A DNA stretch of 64,000 nucleotides. Source: Halarcobacter ebronensis (GTDB taxonomy: Bacteria; Campylobacterota; Campylobacteria; Campylobacterales; Arcobacteraceae). The notes beneath the pieces were generated by a model. The model saw only the letters and a program-made list of their open reading frames with translations, ran no database searches and was not told where the DNA came from. Made by a program: the position numbers and the translations under genes. The stretch covers positions 2,914,001 to 2,978,000 of the forward strand of contig NZ_CP053836.1 of the NCBI RefSeq assembly GCF_013201825.1, written 5' to 3'. Positions 52,409 through 62,456 of the stretch are shown one piece after another (the first letter of the stretch is position 1; every line of letters begins with the position of its first letter).

Positions 52409-53032
52409 TTAATACAACAATGGAGTTTTCTTGATTTTTTTATCTGCATCAGGAGATACAGCACCAAAACCAGGATACTCTTTTTGTTGTTTTAACTTAT
52501 CAAGTGGTGTTAATAAGTCCTCTTTTAATACAAAGTGAGCTCTTTGTTCACTTGCATTTTCGTATCTTCCACCATGAACAATTGCAAGCTCTGGACAAAC
52601 TTCAGCACAATATCCACAAAAGATACAACGACCAAGATTTATTGAATACTCCATTACCTCTTTTCTAGAGTTTTCATCAATCTTTGTATCCATTCTAATA
52701 CAATCAGCAATACAGATTTTTTCACAAAGTCCACAACCAATACATCTGTTTTCCCCTGATTCTAATAGGGCAAGAAGTTTATGAACCGCTCTATATCGTG
52801 GACCTATAGGAAGTTTTTCTGCTGGATATTGAACAGTATGCATTTCACCTTTGAAAAGTGCTCCTGTCATCATTTTCCAAACAATTTTAAGTCCTCCAAA
52901 AAGTTCTAATTTAACTGATCTTTTTGCAATTTGCTTGAACTCTTCCCATGGGGTTTTAGGATAATTGTCCTCGAAAACATTAATATAATCACCCATACTA
53001 ATATTTCTATCTTTTAATTTTTCTAATCCCAT
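52409..53032 (-). CDS. nuoI: complex I subunit I, 2x[4Fe-4S] ferredoxin-like
   Basis: Peripheral iron-sulfur subunit of 207 residues. Two CxxCxxCxxxC sets, [15 protein letters not shown] and [19 protein letters not shown], hold clusters N6a and N6b on the path to quinone. The N-terminal 70 residues include an amphipathic segment that contacts the membrane arm. TAGGAG precedes the ATG by seven bases. Confidence 0.95.
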   Translation of the reverse strand: MGLEKLKDRNISMGDYINVFEDNYPKTPWEEFKQIAKRSVKLELFGGLKIVWKMMTGALFKGEMHTVQYPAEKLPIGPRYRAVHKLLALLESGENRCIGCGLCEKICIADCIRMDTKIDENSRKEVMEYSINLGRCIFCGYCAEVCPELAIVHGGRYENASEQRAHFVLKEDLLTPLDKLKQQKEYPGFGAVSPDADKKIKKTPLLY

Positions 53033-53041
53033 ATATAACTC

Positions 53042-54037
53042 CTAAAACATCATCACAAAACCAGTAATCAAAATATTGATTACCGCTAATGGCATTAAAA
53101 TTTTCCAACATAACCACATAAGTTGATCTGGTCTAATATGTGGCCAAGCTGCCCTTGTCCATAAAAAGAAAAATACTAAAGAGAATACTTTTAATAAAAT
53201 TGCAATCCATCCTGGGATAAACCATAAATCATTGTATCCACCAAGGAAAATTAGTGATACAAGGAAACAGATTGTAAATAGGTTTGCATATTCCCCAATA
53301 AAAAACATCCCCCATCTCATACCTGAATACTCTGTTGCATACCCTGCAACAATCTCAGCTTCATGTTCAAGAAGGTCAAAGGGTGTTCTGTTTGTTTCAG
53401 CAAATCCAGCCATTACAAAAAGAACAAAAGCTAAAGGTTGAGTCCAAATAAGCCAGCTTGTAAAACCCTCTGCTTGATAAGCATTTATATCAATAAGAGA
53501 AAGTGAACCCACAAGCATAAGTGGTGCTAAAAGTGCAAGTCCTGATACAACCTCATATGAAAGAAGTTGAATAGCTGTTCTAGCTCCTCCTAAAAGAGAC
53601 CATTTATTTGCACTACTCATACCACCAAGAAGTGGTCCATAAAGCCCAACTGAAGCAACACCCATTACAAATAAAACTCCAACATTAATATCTGAAATAA
53701 TAGGTCTTACTGTATATCCAAAAAGCTCAAACTCGGGGAAGAATGGAACTGCTGACATTGCAATAAAAGCAGTTGCAGAAGTGATAATAGGTGCAATCAT
53801 AAATACAGGTCTGCTTGCATTTTGTGGGATAAAATCCTCTTTCATAAATAGTTTTATACCATCAGCTGCAAGTTGTAAAACCCCGTGAGGTCCAACATTC
53901 ATGGGACCTAGTCTTCTTTGCATAAAAGCAAGAACTTTTCTCTCAATATATGTTGTAAACCCAGCCAATGCTGAAAAAACTGCTAAGATAACAACAGCTT
54001 TTACGATAGTCTCAATAATAAATCCTGTTTCCATCAT
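53042..54037 (-). CDS. nuoH: complex I subunit H
   Basis: Membrane subunit of 331 residues with about eight helices, forming the quinone chamber with NuoB and NuoD. TYIERKVLAFMQRRLGPMNVGPHG, in two adjacent blocks near residue 30-52, and NRTPFDLLEHEAEIVAGY with its conserved acidic loop identify it. The first ATG overlaps the nuoG stop (TAATG). Confidence 0.95.
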   Translation of the reverse strand: MMETGFIIETIVKAVVILAVFSALAGFTTYIERKVLAFMQRRLGPMNVGPHGVLQLAADGIKLFMKEDFIPQNASRPVFMIAPIITSATAFIAMSAVPFFPEFELFGYTVRPIISDINVGVLFVMGVASVGLYGPLLGGMSSANKWSLLGGARTAIQLLSYEVVSGLALLAPLMLVGSLSLIDINAYQAEGFTSWLIWTQPLAFVLFVMAGFAETNRTPFDLLEHEAEIVAGYATEYSGMRWGMFFIGEYANLFTICFLVSLIFLGGYNDLWFIPGWIAILLKVFSLVFFFLWTRAAWPHIRPDQLMWLCWKILMPLAVINILITGFVMMF

Positions 54038-56508
54038 TACGCCTTTTTAATCACTGCTTTTTGGAATCTATATCCATCAAATAGTGCTTTTGTATCTAAA
54101 CTTTTTTGGAAGGTTGAAACATAAGCAATATCTCCTGCTATTTGATCATCAATAAAAGCATTAAGTTCTAACTCAATGTTATTTGCTGAAACTACAACTT
54201 TATCACCTTTTTGAAGTTCTAATTTCTCAAAAAATTCAGCTGAAGCAAAAAGTCCAGACTCTAAATCCTTTGCAAACTCATGGGCAATTGCAGTAAATTC
54301 ATTAAATTGATTAATTGGATTTGCTCTATAAATTAGTGTTTCACCCTCATTTACTGTTAATGTTTCTGCTAACATCGCTTCAACGTCAGTTCTAATAGTT
54401 GTTTCTTTAGAGGTTATATCATAACCTCTATACTCAACCCTATCATTTCCAAAATGGTTTGGAAGTTTGTCAAAATCTACTGCTTTAAATCCAGCTTCTA
54501 GTGGAAGTTCTTGTGTATATTCAATAGTATATTCAATATCACTTTCTAAAACTTCATTTGCAATATCATTTAAAACATACCCTTTATAACCTATTGCAGC
54601 ATTTGTAGGGATAACTTTTTTATCAATATTTGTAAAAGTCCCCTCTTGTTGGTTAAGTGCTGGCATATCTAAATTTCCATCTCCTAAAGCACTTATTTGG
54701 AAATCTGCTTTTTCATTGTATCCTACAGTTTGCCCCTCTTCTTTATCTGTTACATCACAAATCAAACTTACCCCTAAAGTGTTTGTTTGTGAAGGGATAA
54801 TTAAAACACTAAAATCTGTATATCTATCAACAAGTCCACAAAGTTTTGCTAGATTTTCACTTTTTGGATGGGTATATAAATCCTCACCTACAATTAGTGA
54901 GAATTTATCTTTTTTGTCTAAAAGTGCTTCAAAAGTATCAAGGAATTTTTCATCTAATCCTAAAGCATCAAGGAATTTTGTATATTCAAACTCAACACTA
55001 TTTTCTACTTTTTTACTAACTACTTTTTTAACCTCTTTGCTTTCACCTGTTTCTTCATCTTTTACAAGTTCAACAACAGTCTCTTTAACTGTCTCTGTTA
55101 CAATTTTTGTTTTTGTCTCTTTGTTTTGATTAATATACTCTTGAATATTTGCTGGTAAATCTTTTCCAAACTTATCTAAAAGAAGATATAAAGCAGCCTC
55201 TTCCGCTAAAGGTTTATATTGAATAAACTCTGTAGTTTTACCTCTTTTACCAACTTTTTCTATTGCTTTATCAGAGATTGGATGAAGATATAGTGCAGCA
55301 CCTTTGTTCATAACAACTGAGTTATTTAAAGCATATCTTGCATTTGGCAGGTCTGATTTTAAGTATGACCCAAGTGATACTACAAAATTAGAATCATGTA
55401 CGTCTTTTAGTGTTGAAGAGTATAAAGAACTTCCTGAAGTTGAACTATAAGCCTCAAGGAATTTTTTATAGTTATATGCATCTTTATTTACAAGTTTTGC
55501 TCCAGTTTTTGTAGCAATTTTTTGTAAAATTAGTGCCTCTTCATTTGTGATATATGAATTAAAAATAATTGATTGTGCATTTTTAAAAGCCTCTACAGCT
55601 TTTGTAAAGTTCTCTTCATCTTTTCCTTGAACTCTATTTTCAAAATCATAACCAAATCTTGCAGCTCCATTTAGTGTTGAATAGTGATGCTCATTTGTAA
55701 CTCTATATATTTTTGGTTCTGCATTTTCAATTGATTCATGTTTTGTTTCATAATACATAAAAGCACAATCACTTGAGTGGGGATTAGCTGCTGGAATTTT
55801 ATTTAATTCCCAAGCATTTGATTTATATTGGAAATCTGCTGATACAAGGGCTCCAACGGGGCAAACAGAGATACACTCCCCACAATCAGTACAAGCCTCT
55901 TCTTCAAAACCAATAAGTGATTTATTTAGTTTATTCCACATAGAGTAAGCATCTTTTGGCATTGTATCTTTGTACTCTTTTTCTAAAGCATCAGAACCTC
56001 TTTTTACAGTACTAAGTGCGTTTGAACCTATCATATCTTTACATACTGTTACACACTTTTCACATACTATACATAAACCTGGGTCATATTTCATAACTCC
56101 CCAAGTTTGTGCTGGTCTAGGTACATCTTTTATTGCATAACTTTGAGAATCAACTTTCATATATAAAGAGTAGTTTTGTAGTTCACACTCTCCACTTTGA
56201 TCACAAACTCCACACTGTAAAGGGTGATTTACATCATAAACTTCCATTATTGCACGTCTCTCTTTTGCAATATTTTCCGTATGTGTTGTAATATTCATTC
56301 CCTCTTTTGCTTTTGTATTACAAGAGTAAACTTGTTTACCATCAGCTTCAACTAAACATAATCTACATGCAAGTGTAGGAGAACATCTAGTAAGGTAGCA
56401 AATAGCTGGAATAAATATATCATTTGCTCTAGCTACATTTAAAATATACTCACCCTCTTTTGCTTCTATAGTTTTGCCATTTATTGTTAATGTAATTAAA
56501 TCACTCAT
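54037..56508 (-). CDS. nuoG: complex I subunit G, iron-sulfur subunit
   Basis: Protein of 823 residues. The N-terminal ferredoxin-like part has cysteines in AICYLTRCSPTLACRLC and HPLQCGVCDQSGECELQNY (clusters N1b and N5 type), then CIVCEKCVTVC and CTDCGECISVCPVGAL. The remainder is the molybdopterin-oxidoreductase-like domain without cofactor. A Val/Thr/Lys/Glu-rich insert (about residues 457-505) is low in complexity. The C-terminal third shares clear sequence blocks with the next gene upstream (56508). In this phylum NuoG is thought to pass electrons from a donor other than NADH. Confidence 0.92.
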   Translation of the reverse strand: MSDLITLTINGKTIEAKEGEYILNVARANDIFIPAICYLTRCSPTLACRLCLVEADGKQVYSCNTKAKEGMNITTHTENIAKERRAIMEVYDVNHPLQCGVCDQSGECELQNYSLYMKVDSQSYAIKDVPRPAQTWGVMKYDPGLCIVCEKCVTVCKDMIGSNALSTVKRGSDALEKEYKDTMPKDAYSMWNKLNKSLIGFEEEACTDCGECISVCPVGALVSADFQYKSNAWELNKIPAANPHSSDCAFMYYETKHESIENAEPKIYRVTNEHHYSTLNGAARFGYDFENRVQGKDEENFTKAVEAFKNAQSIIFNSYITNEEALILQKIATKTGAKLVNKDAYNYKKFLEAYSSTSGSSLYSSTLKDVHDSNFVVSLGSYLKSDLPNARYALNNSVVMNKGAALYLHPISDKAIEKVGKRGKTTEFIQYKPLAEEAALYLLLDKFGKDLPANIQEYINQNKETKTKIVTETVKETVVELVKDEETGESKEVKKVVSKKVENSVEFEYTKFLDALGLDEKFLDTFEALLDKKDKFSLIVGEDLYTHPKSENLAKLCGLVDRYTDFSVLIIPSQTNTLGVSLICDVTDKEEGQTVGYNEKADFQISALGDGNLDMPALNQQEGTFTNIDKKVIPTNAAIGYKGYVLNDIANEVLESDIEYTIEYTQELPLEAGFKAVDFDKLPNHFGNDRVEYRGYDITSKETTIRTDVEAMLAETLTVNEGETLIYRANPINQFNEFTAIAHEFAKDLESGLFASAEFFEKLELQKGDKVVVSANNIELELNAFIDDQIAGDIAYVSTFQKSLDTKALFDGYRFQKAVIKKA

Positions 56509-57320
56509 TATGCATCAACCTTTTCAATCTTTACTTGTTTATATCTGTAACCCTCAGATAAAGAGCTAGTATCGTCGCTTTTCATATTGCATAAAGCTAC
56601 TGTTCCCATTAAATTTTTATCAATTTTAAAAACTCTTTTAAATTTATCCAATTTGTTGTTGATAAAAATTTCATCACCATCAGTAACTTTTGCAACCCTT
56701 GCAAAAGATTCACTTCCAACTAAAGTTGAATCATCCTCTTCCCCATAAACTCTATAGATTATAGTTCCATTATATGAATCTAACTCTTGAATCTCTTCAA
56801 GCTCATCATCTAAAGTTTTCTCAATGATTTCATTGTATTGAGGTTCTAAAGAGATAACATTAAAATCGCTGTATCTATTTATAATAGATAGAATTTTAAT
56901 AATATTTTCTGCTCTTTCATGGGTAAAAACATCTCTTCCAACAATTAGAGTTTTTGCATTTTTACTGTTTCCTTTTAAAGCAGCCTCTTCAAACTCCTCT
57001 TCCCCAGCAGAGCTTTCAGCTGAAATATATCCAATATCTAAATCTTCTATAAAACTCTCTATTTTTTCATTTGACTCTTTTACAAAAGTCTCTAAAAGAA
57101 GTGAAGCAACTCCCTCTTCACTACCAACTTCATACTTTATAAACTGTGTATAATAAACTTTTAAATCAATATTATCAATTGGATGCATATAGATAAACTG
57201 AGCATTATTTTTTGCAATAGCTTCAATAATTGCCTCTTGAATCTCTATATTATCTCTTGCTAAAAAAGAACCAAAAGTTAAAATATAATCACTTTTTGAA
57301 ATTATCTCTTTAATATCCAT
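56508..57320 (-). CDS. complex I accessory subunit in the nuoF position (Campylobacterota-specific)
   Basis: Protein of 270 residues in the place of nuoF but without its FMN, NADH and iron-sulfur motifs; it contains only one cysteine. It corresponds by position and size to Cj1574c/HP1265. The sequence resembles the NuoG tail: ILTFGSFLARDN and IYMHPIDN match NuoG VVSLGSYLKSD and LYLHPISD, and TLIVGRDVFTHERAENI matches SLIVGEDLYTHPKSENL. It is therefore likely a NuoG-derived docking subunit for the alternative electron donor, probably flavodoxin or ferredoxin. Confidence 0.8.
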   Translation of the reverse strand: MDIKEIISKSDYILTFGSFLARDNIEIQEAIIEAIAKNNAQFIYMHPIDNIDLKVYYTQFIKYEVGSEEGVASLLLETFVKESNEKIESFIEDLDIGYISAESSAGEEEFEEAALKGNSKNAKTLIVGRDVFTHERAENIIKILSIINRYSDFNVISLEPQYNEIIEKTLDDELEEIQELDSYNGTIIYRVYGEEDDSTLVGSESFARVAKVTDGDEIFINNKLDKFKRVFKIDKNLMGTVALCNMKSDDTSSLSEGYRYKQVKIEKVDA

Positions 57321-57322
57321 TG

Positions 57323-57619
57323 TTACTCTTCATCATCTTCATCGTCGTCATCTTCGACTTCAGGTTCTTCTACAACTGGTTTTGGCTCTGGTTTAACTTT
57401 TTTAACAACTAAAGTCCAATCAACTTCATTGAACTTTATTGAGTTCATTAAAGTATATCCAGCTTCATAAATCACATCTGCACTTTTTTGAATTGGTGAA
57501 AAATCTCCTATTTCAAAAAGAAAGATTGCATTTTCACCATCAATAATCTCTTGGTCCATAAGCTCTAACATTCTGTCATAGAAGTTATCTTTCAAAGGTC
57601 TTAAATCAAATCTTTTCAC
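57323..57619 (-). CDS. complex I accessory subunit in the nuoE position (GTG start)
   Basis: Protein of 98 residues where nuoE normally lies. It has no cysteine and so cannot carry the [2Fe-2S] cluster of NuoE. It corresponds to Cj1575c/HP1264. A compact alpha/beta part (about 1-70) ends in a proline stretch and a strongly acidic tail of Asp and Glu. With the 270-residue neighbour it replaces the NADH-oxidising module. The start is GTG 57619, with GGAG five bases upstream. Confidence 0.8.
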   Translation of the reverse strand: MKRFDLRPLKDNFYDRMLELMDQEIIDGENAIFLFEIGDFSPIQKSADVIYEAGYTLMNSIKFNEVDWTLVVKKVKPEPKPVVEEPEVEDDDDEDDEE

Positions 57620-57628
57620 AACTTCTCC

Positions 57629-58858
57629 CTATCTGTCAATTTCACCAAATACTACGTTTAAACTACCAATAATAGTTACAACGTCAGCCAATTGGTGCCC
57701 TGGTAATAAATCTTCAAAAATACCTGTGTGCCAAAAAGATGGTGCTCTTAGTTTCATTTTATATGCGTATGGCGTCCCATCACTTACAATCATATATCCT
57801 AACTCACCCTTTGGAGATTCAGTTGCAACATATACTTCACCTTTTGGTGGTCTCATACCTTGAGTTACAAGAACAAAGTGTTGCATTAAAGAGTAGTTTT
57901 GAGTCATAATATCCTCTTTTGGAGCAGAGATATATTCAGGAGCATGAGCCATTAGTTGCAATTCACTTTTTTCATACATAGGGATAAGTTGTCTTAAAAT
58001 TTTTGCAGACTCTCTCATCTCTTGCATATAACAAAGATATCTTCCAAAACTATCCCCTGTTGAAGCAACAGGAACATCAAACTCTAACTCATCATAGATT
58101 CCATAAGGCATCTCTTTTCTAATATCCCATTTAATCCCAGAACCTCTTAGAGTAACTCCAGAACAAGCCCAAGATTTTGCAAGTTCAGGAGAGATAGTTC
58201 CTACATTTTCAAGTCTCATTCTCCAGATTCTATTTTCTGTTAGAAGCCCTTCATATTTGTTTATCTCAACATCTAAAATTTTCAAAAATTTCTCTAAATT
58301 TTCACACCAAGTTTTTGGTAAATCTAAAGGAACCCCTCCAATTCTAATTGCACTGTGAGTAAGTCTTGCTCCACAATAGTCCTCAATTAGATCCATTGCA
58401 AACTCTCTTTCTCTAAAAGTATAAAGGAAAACTGACATAGCACCAACATCAAGTGCGTGAGTTGCAAGCCAAAATAGGTGAGAAGTAATTCTATTTAGCT
58501 CTAAAAGCATTGTTCTAATTATTTCTGCCCTTCTTGGAACTTCTATCCCTAAAAGTTTTTCAACTGCTAGAGCATAACCATAGTTATTTGAAGTTGAAGC
58601 GATATAGTCCATTCTATCGGTTGTTGGTAAGAACTCGTTATACATCATATTCTCACCCATTTTCTCCATACCCCTATGAAGATAACCAACTCCTGGTCTA
58701 GCTTTTACTATCTCTTCCCCTTGGAGTTCAAGCATAAGTCTCATTTGTCCGTGAGAAGACGGGTGTTGAGGACCAAAGTTAATCATCATAGTGTTATCTT
58801 CTCTCTCAAAATGTATATTTTCAAAGAAAGGTTTTAATCTATTTACTGCTTGTTTCAT
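57629..58858 (-). CDS. nuoD: complex I subunit D
   Basis: 49-kDa-type subunit of 409 residues. [20 protein letters not shown] near residue 26-45 carries the quinone-site His, [12 protein letters not shown] follows, and the C-terminal end [11 protein letters not shown] has the Arg that closes the family. It forms the quinone pocket with NuoB. NuoC and NuoD are separate genes here, unlike the E. coli fusion. Confidence 0.96.
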   Translation of the reverse strand: MKQAVNRLKPFFENIHFEREDNTMMINFGPQHPSSHGQMRLMLELQGEEIVKARPGVGYLHRGMEKMGENMMYNEFLPTTDRMDYIASTSNNYGYALAVEKLLGIEVPRRAEIIRTMLLELNRITSHLFWLATHALDVGAMSVFLYTFREREFAMDLIEDYCGARLTHSAIRIGGVPLDLPKTWCENLEKFLKILDVEINKYEGLLTENRIWRMRLENVGTISPELAKSWACSGVTLRGSGIKWDIRKEMPYGIYDELEFDVPVASTGDSFGRYLCYMQEMRESAKILRQLIPMYEKSELQLMAHAPEYISAPKEDIMTQNYSLMQHFVLVTQGMRPPKGEVYVATESPKGELGYMIVSDGTPYAYKMKLRAPSFWHTGIFEDLLPGHQLADVVTIIGSLNVVFGEIDR

Positions 58859-58859
58859 A

Positions 58860-59669
58860 CTATCTTCTCTCTTCTAATGTAACACTTGTATCTTCGTGAA
58901 GTTTTTTAATAATAACAACTCCACCCTCTTCTTGATAACCTAAAGGTGTATGTTCTGGCTCTTTGCCATCAGTAATATCAACTCCATATGGTACTTCATG
59001 TCCAAGTCTTGCAAACCTTTGAGTATCATATCTATCAACATTTGCCCCATCTCTAATCTCTGGACCTATCTCTTCTCTAGCCTCTTTTCCAAAGATTTTA
59101 TCAACCTCATACCATTGAGCTGCTTCATCTCCATGAAGTGGATAAGTTTTTCTTAAAGGGTGGTCATACCAATCATCAGGCATAAGGATTCTTTTCATAT
59201 TTGGATGGTTCGTAACTTTTACACCATACATATCATACATTTCTCTCTCTGCCCAGTTTGCCATTTTAAATACTGAATATACAGATTCAATTGCTTGTTT
59301 TTGTCTAATAAAAGTTTTTACTCTCATTCTTCTTTTTTTAGATAGTGAAAGCATTTCATAAAATATTTCAAAACCACCTTTTTGTGCAATGTAATCAATT
59401 GCAGATAGTTCCATTAGCATCTCATACTCTAGCTCTTGTTTCAAAAATGTAAGAACATTTACATTATCTTCACTATTAATGTAAACTACTAACTCATCAA
59501 TCTCAATATATGAGTTAACAATTTCAAATTTTGATTTCAAAGCCTCTATATCAGTTGCATAGATTGTATCTTCACTTGGATCTTTTTTAGGTGTCTCTGG
59601 TGTTACATAAAATCTATCACTAAAGTATGATTTTTTTTGTACATCATTTTTAGGAGTATATTTTCTCAT
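58860..59669 (-). CDS. nuoC: complex I subunit C
   Basis: Protein of 269 residues, longer than the usual bacterial NuoC (about 200). The core shows [45 protein letters not shown] in adjacent blocks and HPLRKTYPL, the 30-kDa subunit signature. About 60 N-terminal and 50 C-terminal residues extend beyond the core. Its ATG overlaps the nuoB stop (TAATG). Confidence 0.94.
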   Translation of the reverse strand: MRKYTPKNDVQKKSYFSDRFYVTPETPKKDPSEDTIYATDIEALKSKFEIVNSYIEIDELVVYINSEDNVNVLTFLKQELEYEMLMELSAIDYIAQKGGFEIFYEMLSLSKKRRMRVKTFIRQKQAIESVYSVFKMANWAEREMYDMYGVKVTNHPNMKRILMPDDWYDHPLRKTYPLHGDEAAQWYEVDKIFGKEAREEIGPEIRDGANVDRYDTQRFARLGHEVPYGVDITDGKEPEHTPLGYQEEGGVVIIKKLHEDTSVTLEERR

Positions 59670-60178
59670 TACACTAACCTTTTTTTCTTGATAGTTCTAA
59701 AAATAGACTCTCTTCTAATCTTCTTTTGTAGAAGCATAAGAGCATATTGTAAAGTCTCAGGTCTTGGTGCACATCCTGGAAGATAGATATCGACTGGAAT
59801 TACCCTATCAACACCTTGAACTGTTGCATAGGTATTAAACATCCCACCTGTATTTGCACATGACCCCATAGAGATAACCCATTTAGGCTCTGGCATCTGG
59901 TCATACAATCTTCTCATAAACTCAGCGTGTTTTTTTGTTAATGTTCCTGCAACAATAATACAGTCAGATTGTCTTGGACTTGCTCTAAAGATAGTACCAA
60001 ATCTATCAAAGTCATATCTTGAAGCTCCCGTTGCCATCATCTCAATTGCGCAACATGCCAATCCATAAGTCATTGGCCAAATAGAGTTTGATCTACCCCA
60101 GTTTACAAGTTTGTCAACAGTTGTAAGAGCAATTGGTGCTCCACCATCTTGTAAATAGTTTACTTTATGCTGTGCCAT
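59669..60178 (-). CDS. nuoB: complex I subunit B, cluster N2 protein
   Basis: Protein of 169 residues. [10 protein letters not shown] supplies two adjacent cysteines, [10 protein letters not shown] and LPGCAPRPE the remaining ligands of cluster N2, the last cluster before quinone. [14 protein letters not shown] is also typical. AAGGAG lies seven bases before the ATG; the start overlaps nuoA by 19 bases. Confidence 0.96.
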   Translation of the reverse strand: MAQHKVNYLQDGGAPIALTTVDKLVNWGRSNSIWPMTYGLACCAIEMMATGASRYDFDRFGTIFRASPRQSDCIIVAGTLTKKHAEFMRRLYDQMPEPKWVISMGSCANTGGMFNTYATVQGVDRVIPVDIYLPGCAPRPETLQYALMLLQKKIRRESIFRTIKKKRLV

Positions 60179-60549
60179 TCAAGCGCTCCTTTTTTCCATG
60201 CATAGATAAATCCAATAGTAAGTAGAAGTATAAATAGAATCATCTCTACAAATCCAAACCATCCCAATACTTTAAAATCTATTGCCCATGGAAACATAAA
60301 AATTATCTCTATATCAAAAAGAATAAATAGAAGTGCCATCAAATAAAATTGTACTGATACACTGCTTGGTTGTTTTGTAACTTCAGGTCCACATTCATAA
60401 AGTGTAGACTTTAATTTTTCTGTATCAAGTCTAGCTAATTTTCGGCTTATTAATCTTGCTAAAAACACTGTTGCAATAAATGCACCAAAAGCAAATAAAA
60501 ACATGAAAAATGCACCAAAATACGGATGTGAAAACTCCATATGTGTCAT
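60160..60549 (-). CDS. nuoA: complex I subunit A
   Basis: Small membrane subunit of 129 residues with three helices. [20 protein letters not shown] and [18 protein letters not shown] are the conserved Cys-containing loop and acidic helix of the ND3 family. AAGGA six bases before ATG 60549 supports that start over Met4. First gene of the nuo operon. Confidence 0.94.
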   Translation of the reverse strand: MTHMEFSHPYFGAFFMFLFAFGAFIATVFLARLISRKLARLDTEKLKSTLYECGPEVTKQPSSVSVQFYLMALLFILFDIEIIFMFPWAIDFKVLGWFGFVEMILFILLLTIGFIYAWKKGALEWHSIK

Positions 60550-60584
60550 CTCTAATCCTTCTTATATTTTCTCATTAGTACAAG

Positions 60585-60611
60585 ATAATATCTAATCTCT
60601 TATAAAGTCAA
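60585..60611 (-). promoter_or_regulatory. probable promoter of the nuo operon
   Basis: On the minus strand TTGACT (60606-60611), a 15-base spacer and TATTAT (60585-60590), with the nuoA ATG 35 bases further on. Two copies of TTATAAG flank the -35 box and could be a regulator site. The rest of the 170-base gap back to 60719 is AT-rich with no other feature seen. Confidence 0.5.
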
Positions 60612-60719
60612 TCTTATAAGAACTTGTTATACGGATACTATTTTGTTCATTTATAACTAAAAGTATCAAATAAAAAAATTTATTAAGTGAATTTTAATCT
60701 AAAGATGACATTTTATGGG

Positions 60720-62456
60720 CTAACTAAAGAATCCAACCTTTGTCTCAGAATCAAAATTACCTTTTTTCTCTTTCTCTATTTGCTCTTCAAAAGCTTTGAT
60801 TGTAAATAAAGGATCCTCATCAACTGCAATCTTAAAAGCAGTATTTTTTATTACCATCTCAATCTGCCCACCTGTGAGCTCATGTTTGGCAAGTTTTTGA
60901 ATATCAAATCCCTCTTCCAATGGAAGATTTTCTGGTAGAAGTTTTTCCCATAATTGAACTCTTTGTTTAAGTGTTGGTTTTTTGAATTCAATTTTGTAGT
61001 TAAATCTTCTTGAAAAAGCTTTATCTAGAGATTCTAGAAGATTTGTAGTTGCAATAAGTATTCCGTCGAAGCGTTCAATCTGTTCTAAAAATATATTTTG
61101 CATCTGATTGTGCATTTTTTCACTTCCGCTACTACTTGAAGTTGTTCTAGAACTTAAAAATTGGTCTGCTTCATTTAAAAGTAGTATTGGTTCAGATTTA
61201 CTTCTATCTCTTAACTCATAATATTTGTCAAAAATAGCTCTAACATTTTTCTCACTCTCACCTACATACATAGATAAAATTTTTGAACAGTCAAAACTAA
61301 GAACCTGTTTTTTAAGTGATCTAGCCAAAGCTAAAGCAGTCAAAGTTTTACCTGTTCCTGCAAATCCATAAAAAATAATTCTAGCTTCAATTCCTCTTCT
61401 TTTGTCTTTTAATCCCCACATTTTAAGTCTATTAAATACTGCTTTATCCATCTGTTTTAAAAGTGAATCTAAAACTTCCCTTGTTTTTTCATTTAACACA
61501 ACATCATCTAAACTTTTTGTTGTACTAATAAGTTCAAAGGTATCTTGGTCTTTTATTAGTGTATCAAGTTTGATTTTTCCTGCACCCTCTTTTTTCTTAG
61601 TTGGATGAGAGATTTTATATAAAATATCATCTGGAATATAGAAGTTTCTATTTATCCCTCCAAAAGGAGTTAGAACCTCATCATAATCCACAAGTCCATT
61701 TGAAACAAGGTTTGAGCCCTCTTCTAACAAACTTCTATATTTTATCTTCTCATAAGCGTCGCTTGAGATTAAATCAATTAAAGAGTTCATATCTCTAATT
61801 GTTCCATCCCCACCTGAATACTCCTCTTTTAAAAGAGCTAAAAAAAGCATTTGTTCTTGTTCATTTAAACTGTTTTCTTTGAAAAAATCCTCAAGTAAAA
61901 TTTTATTTGTTGTCTCTTTTACCCTATCTTTAATTCTATTTTCAAGTAGAGTTAGTTTTGTCTTTAGTCTATTTATATTTGGAGAATTTTCATCAAAATT
62001 TCTTTTTACAAGATTTAACTGTTGAGCTAAATCTATTTTGAAAAACTGATCTTGAAGATACTCCAAATGATCCGTATAACTTTTGATTTCTGGAAGCACA
62101 AAATCCATTGAACCTTTTTCCAAAAACTTTAAATATGCAGGTGACAGTGTAACAGCTGAATTTAAAAGTTCTAACTGTGACATATCACTAAGTTTTATAT
62201 GATCAAAACTATTTTGAACTAACCATCCAAGTCCAAGCAAGGATTTTATCTCTTTTATATGAGCTAAGTGTTCAAACTTTTTCAAATCATAGAACTCAGC
62301 TAATATATCTATAACAATCAAAGTATCTCTACCTAAAATATACTCTTTTGTAATATATTGTAAGATTTTTGCTTCTGCTTTTGAGCACTTTAAGTGTTTA
62401 AAAAATGTAGTTTTTTCTACATTTTCAGCTTTTATATAATCTATAATCTCATTCAT
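60720..62456 (-). CDS. AAA+ family ATPase with unusual Walker B
   Basis: Protein of 578 residues. The first 330 are mainly helical and not recognised. The AAA+ core follows: Walker A YGFAGTGKTLTALALA near residue 363, MYVGESEKNVRAIF, Walker B ILLLNEADQ with Asn in place of the usual Asp, sensor 1 ILIATTN, and an arginine-finger region SRRFNYKIEF. It resembles CDC48/ClpX-like remodelling ATPases; target unknown. Its ATG overlaps the small membrane-protein gene upstream (ATGA), suggesting a pair. RFNYK and TGGQIEMV complete the lid. Confidence 0.75.
   Translation of the reverse strand: MNEIIDYIKAENVEKTTFFKHLKCSKAEAKILQYITKEYILGRDTLIVIDILAEFYDLKKFEHLAHIKEIKSLLGLGWLVQNSFDHIKLSDMSQLELLNSAVTLSPAYLKFLEKGSMDFVLPEIKSYTDHLEYLQDQFFKIDLAQQLNLVKRNFDENSPNINRLKTKLTLLENRIKDRVKETTNKILLEDFFKENSLNEQEQMLFLALLKEEYSGGDGTIRDMNSLIDLISSDAYEKIKYRSLLEEGSNLVSNGLVDYDEVLTPFGGINRNFYIPDDILYKISHPTKKKEGAGKIKLDTLIKDQDTFELISTTKSLDDVVLNEKTREVLDSLLKQMDKAVFNRLKMWGLKDKRRGIEARIIFYGFAGTGKTLTALALARSLKKQVLSFDCSKILSMYVGESEKNVRAIFDKYYELRDRSKSEPILLLNEADQFLSSRTTSSSSGSEKMHNQMQNIFLEQIERFDGILIATTNLLESLDKAFSRRFNYKIEFKKPTLKQRVQLWEKLLPENLPLEEGFDIQKLAKHELTGGQIEMVIKNTAFKIAVDEDPLFTIKAFEEQIEKEKKGNFDSETKVGFFS

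Noticed and set aside
54716-55129. 137-residue plus-strand ORF inside nuoG
   Set aside because: It lies antisense to the low-complexity insert and reads as a Ser/Thr/Phe/Val-rich mirror of it; nuoG is conserved across the region.
57323-57619. Naming the 98-residue protein NuoE
   Set aside because: It contains no cysteine and cannot bind the [2Fe-2S] cluster that defines NuoE; only its position matches.
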